DNA of 6,009 nt, taken from assembly GCA_947380915.1 (NCBI GenBank), contig CANCSY010000200.1:1-6009 (forward strand), read 5' to 3'. The notes under the pieces are model-generated. The model did no database searches and was not told where the DNA came from. It saw only the letters and a program-made list of their open reading frames with translations. Positions 6,007 through 6,009 of this stretch are shown piece after piece. This stretch comes from Beijerinckiaceae bacterium. Lineage in GTDB: Bacteria; Pseudomonadota; Alphaproteobacteria; Rhizobiales; Beijerinckiaceae. How positions within the stretch are numbered: position 1 is the first letter of the stretch; each line of letters begins with the position of its first letter. The translations under genes and the position numbers were made by a program.

Positions 6007-6009
6007 GGT

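Overview
The window is a compact, high-GC chromosomal segment that fits an alphaproteobacterium, probably of the Rhizobiales/Hyphomicrobiales type. Three things support this. The SecA, ArgJ, MutT, EVE and YciI proteins all read like alphaproteobacterial versions. The order secA / parvulin-type isomerase / argJ / mutT resembles one I recall from that group. Codon use is strongly GC-biased in the third position throughout. The genus cannot be fixed from the sequence alone. No IS element, CRISPR array, tRNA, rRNA, phage gene or toxin-antitoxin module was seen.

Layout: the left 1.25 kb is the 5' part of secA on the minus strand (416 codons, running off the left edge). A 218-bp divergent intergenic region carries a good sigma-70-type promoter for secA. 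From it a plus-strand series of five genes starts: an exported parvulin-type peptidyl-prolyl isomerase, a membrane-anchored DUF1499-like protein 4 bp downstream, argJ, a small lipoprotein with a prealbumin-like/carboxypeptidase-regulatory fold, and mutT with a TTG start. On the right, two minus-strand genes converge on mutT: a YciI-family protein followed 12 bp later by an EVE-domain protein, whose ribosome binding site overlaps the yciI stop codon.

Functionally, secA and the isomerase form a secretion/periplasmic-folding pair expressed divergently. The DUF1499-like protein and the lipoprotein are further envelope proteins interleaved with a metabolic gene (argJ, arginine biosynthesis). MutT (oxidised nucleotide sanitation) and EVE (a fold linked to modified-base recognition) both deal with modified nucleotides but face each other and are separately transcribed.

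The genes are mostly ordinary housekeeping genes. The most unusual non-coding structure is an approximately 86-bp element between mutT and the EVE gene. It is built of degenerate 7-bp units arranged as two converging arms, forming a large imperfect inverted repeat that ends exactly at the EVE stop codon. Smaller points of interest are an inverted repeat at the predicted secA transcription start and two mutually exclusive hairpins around the mutT ribosome binding site.
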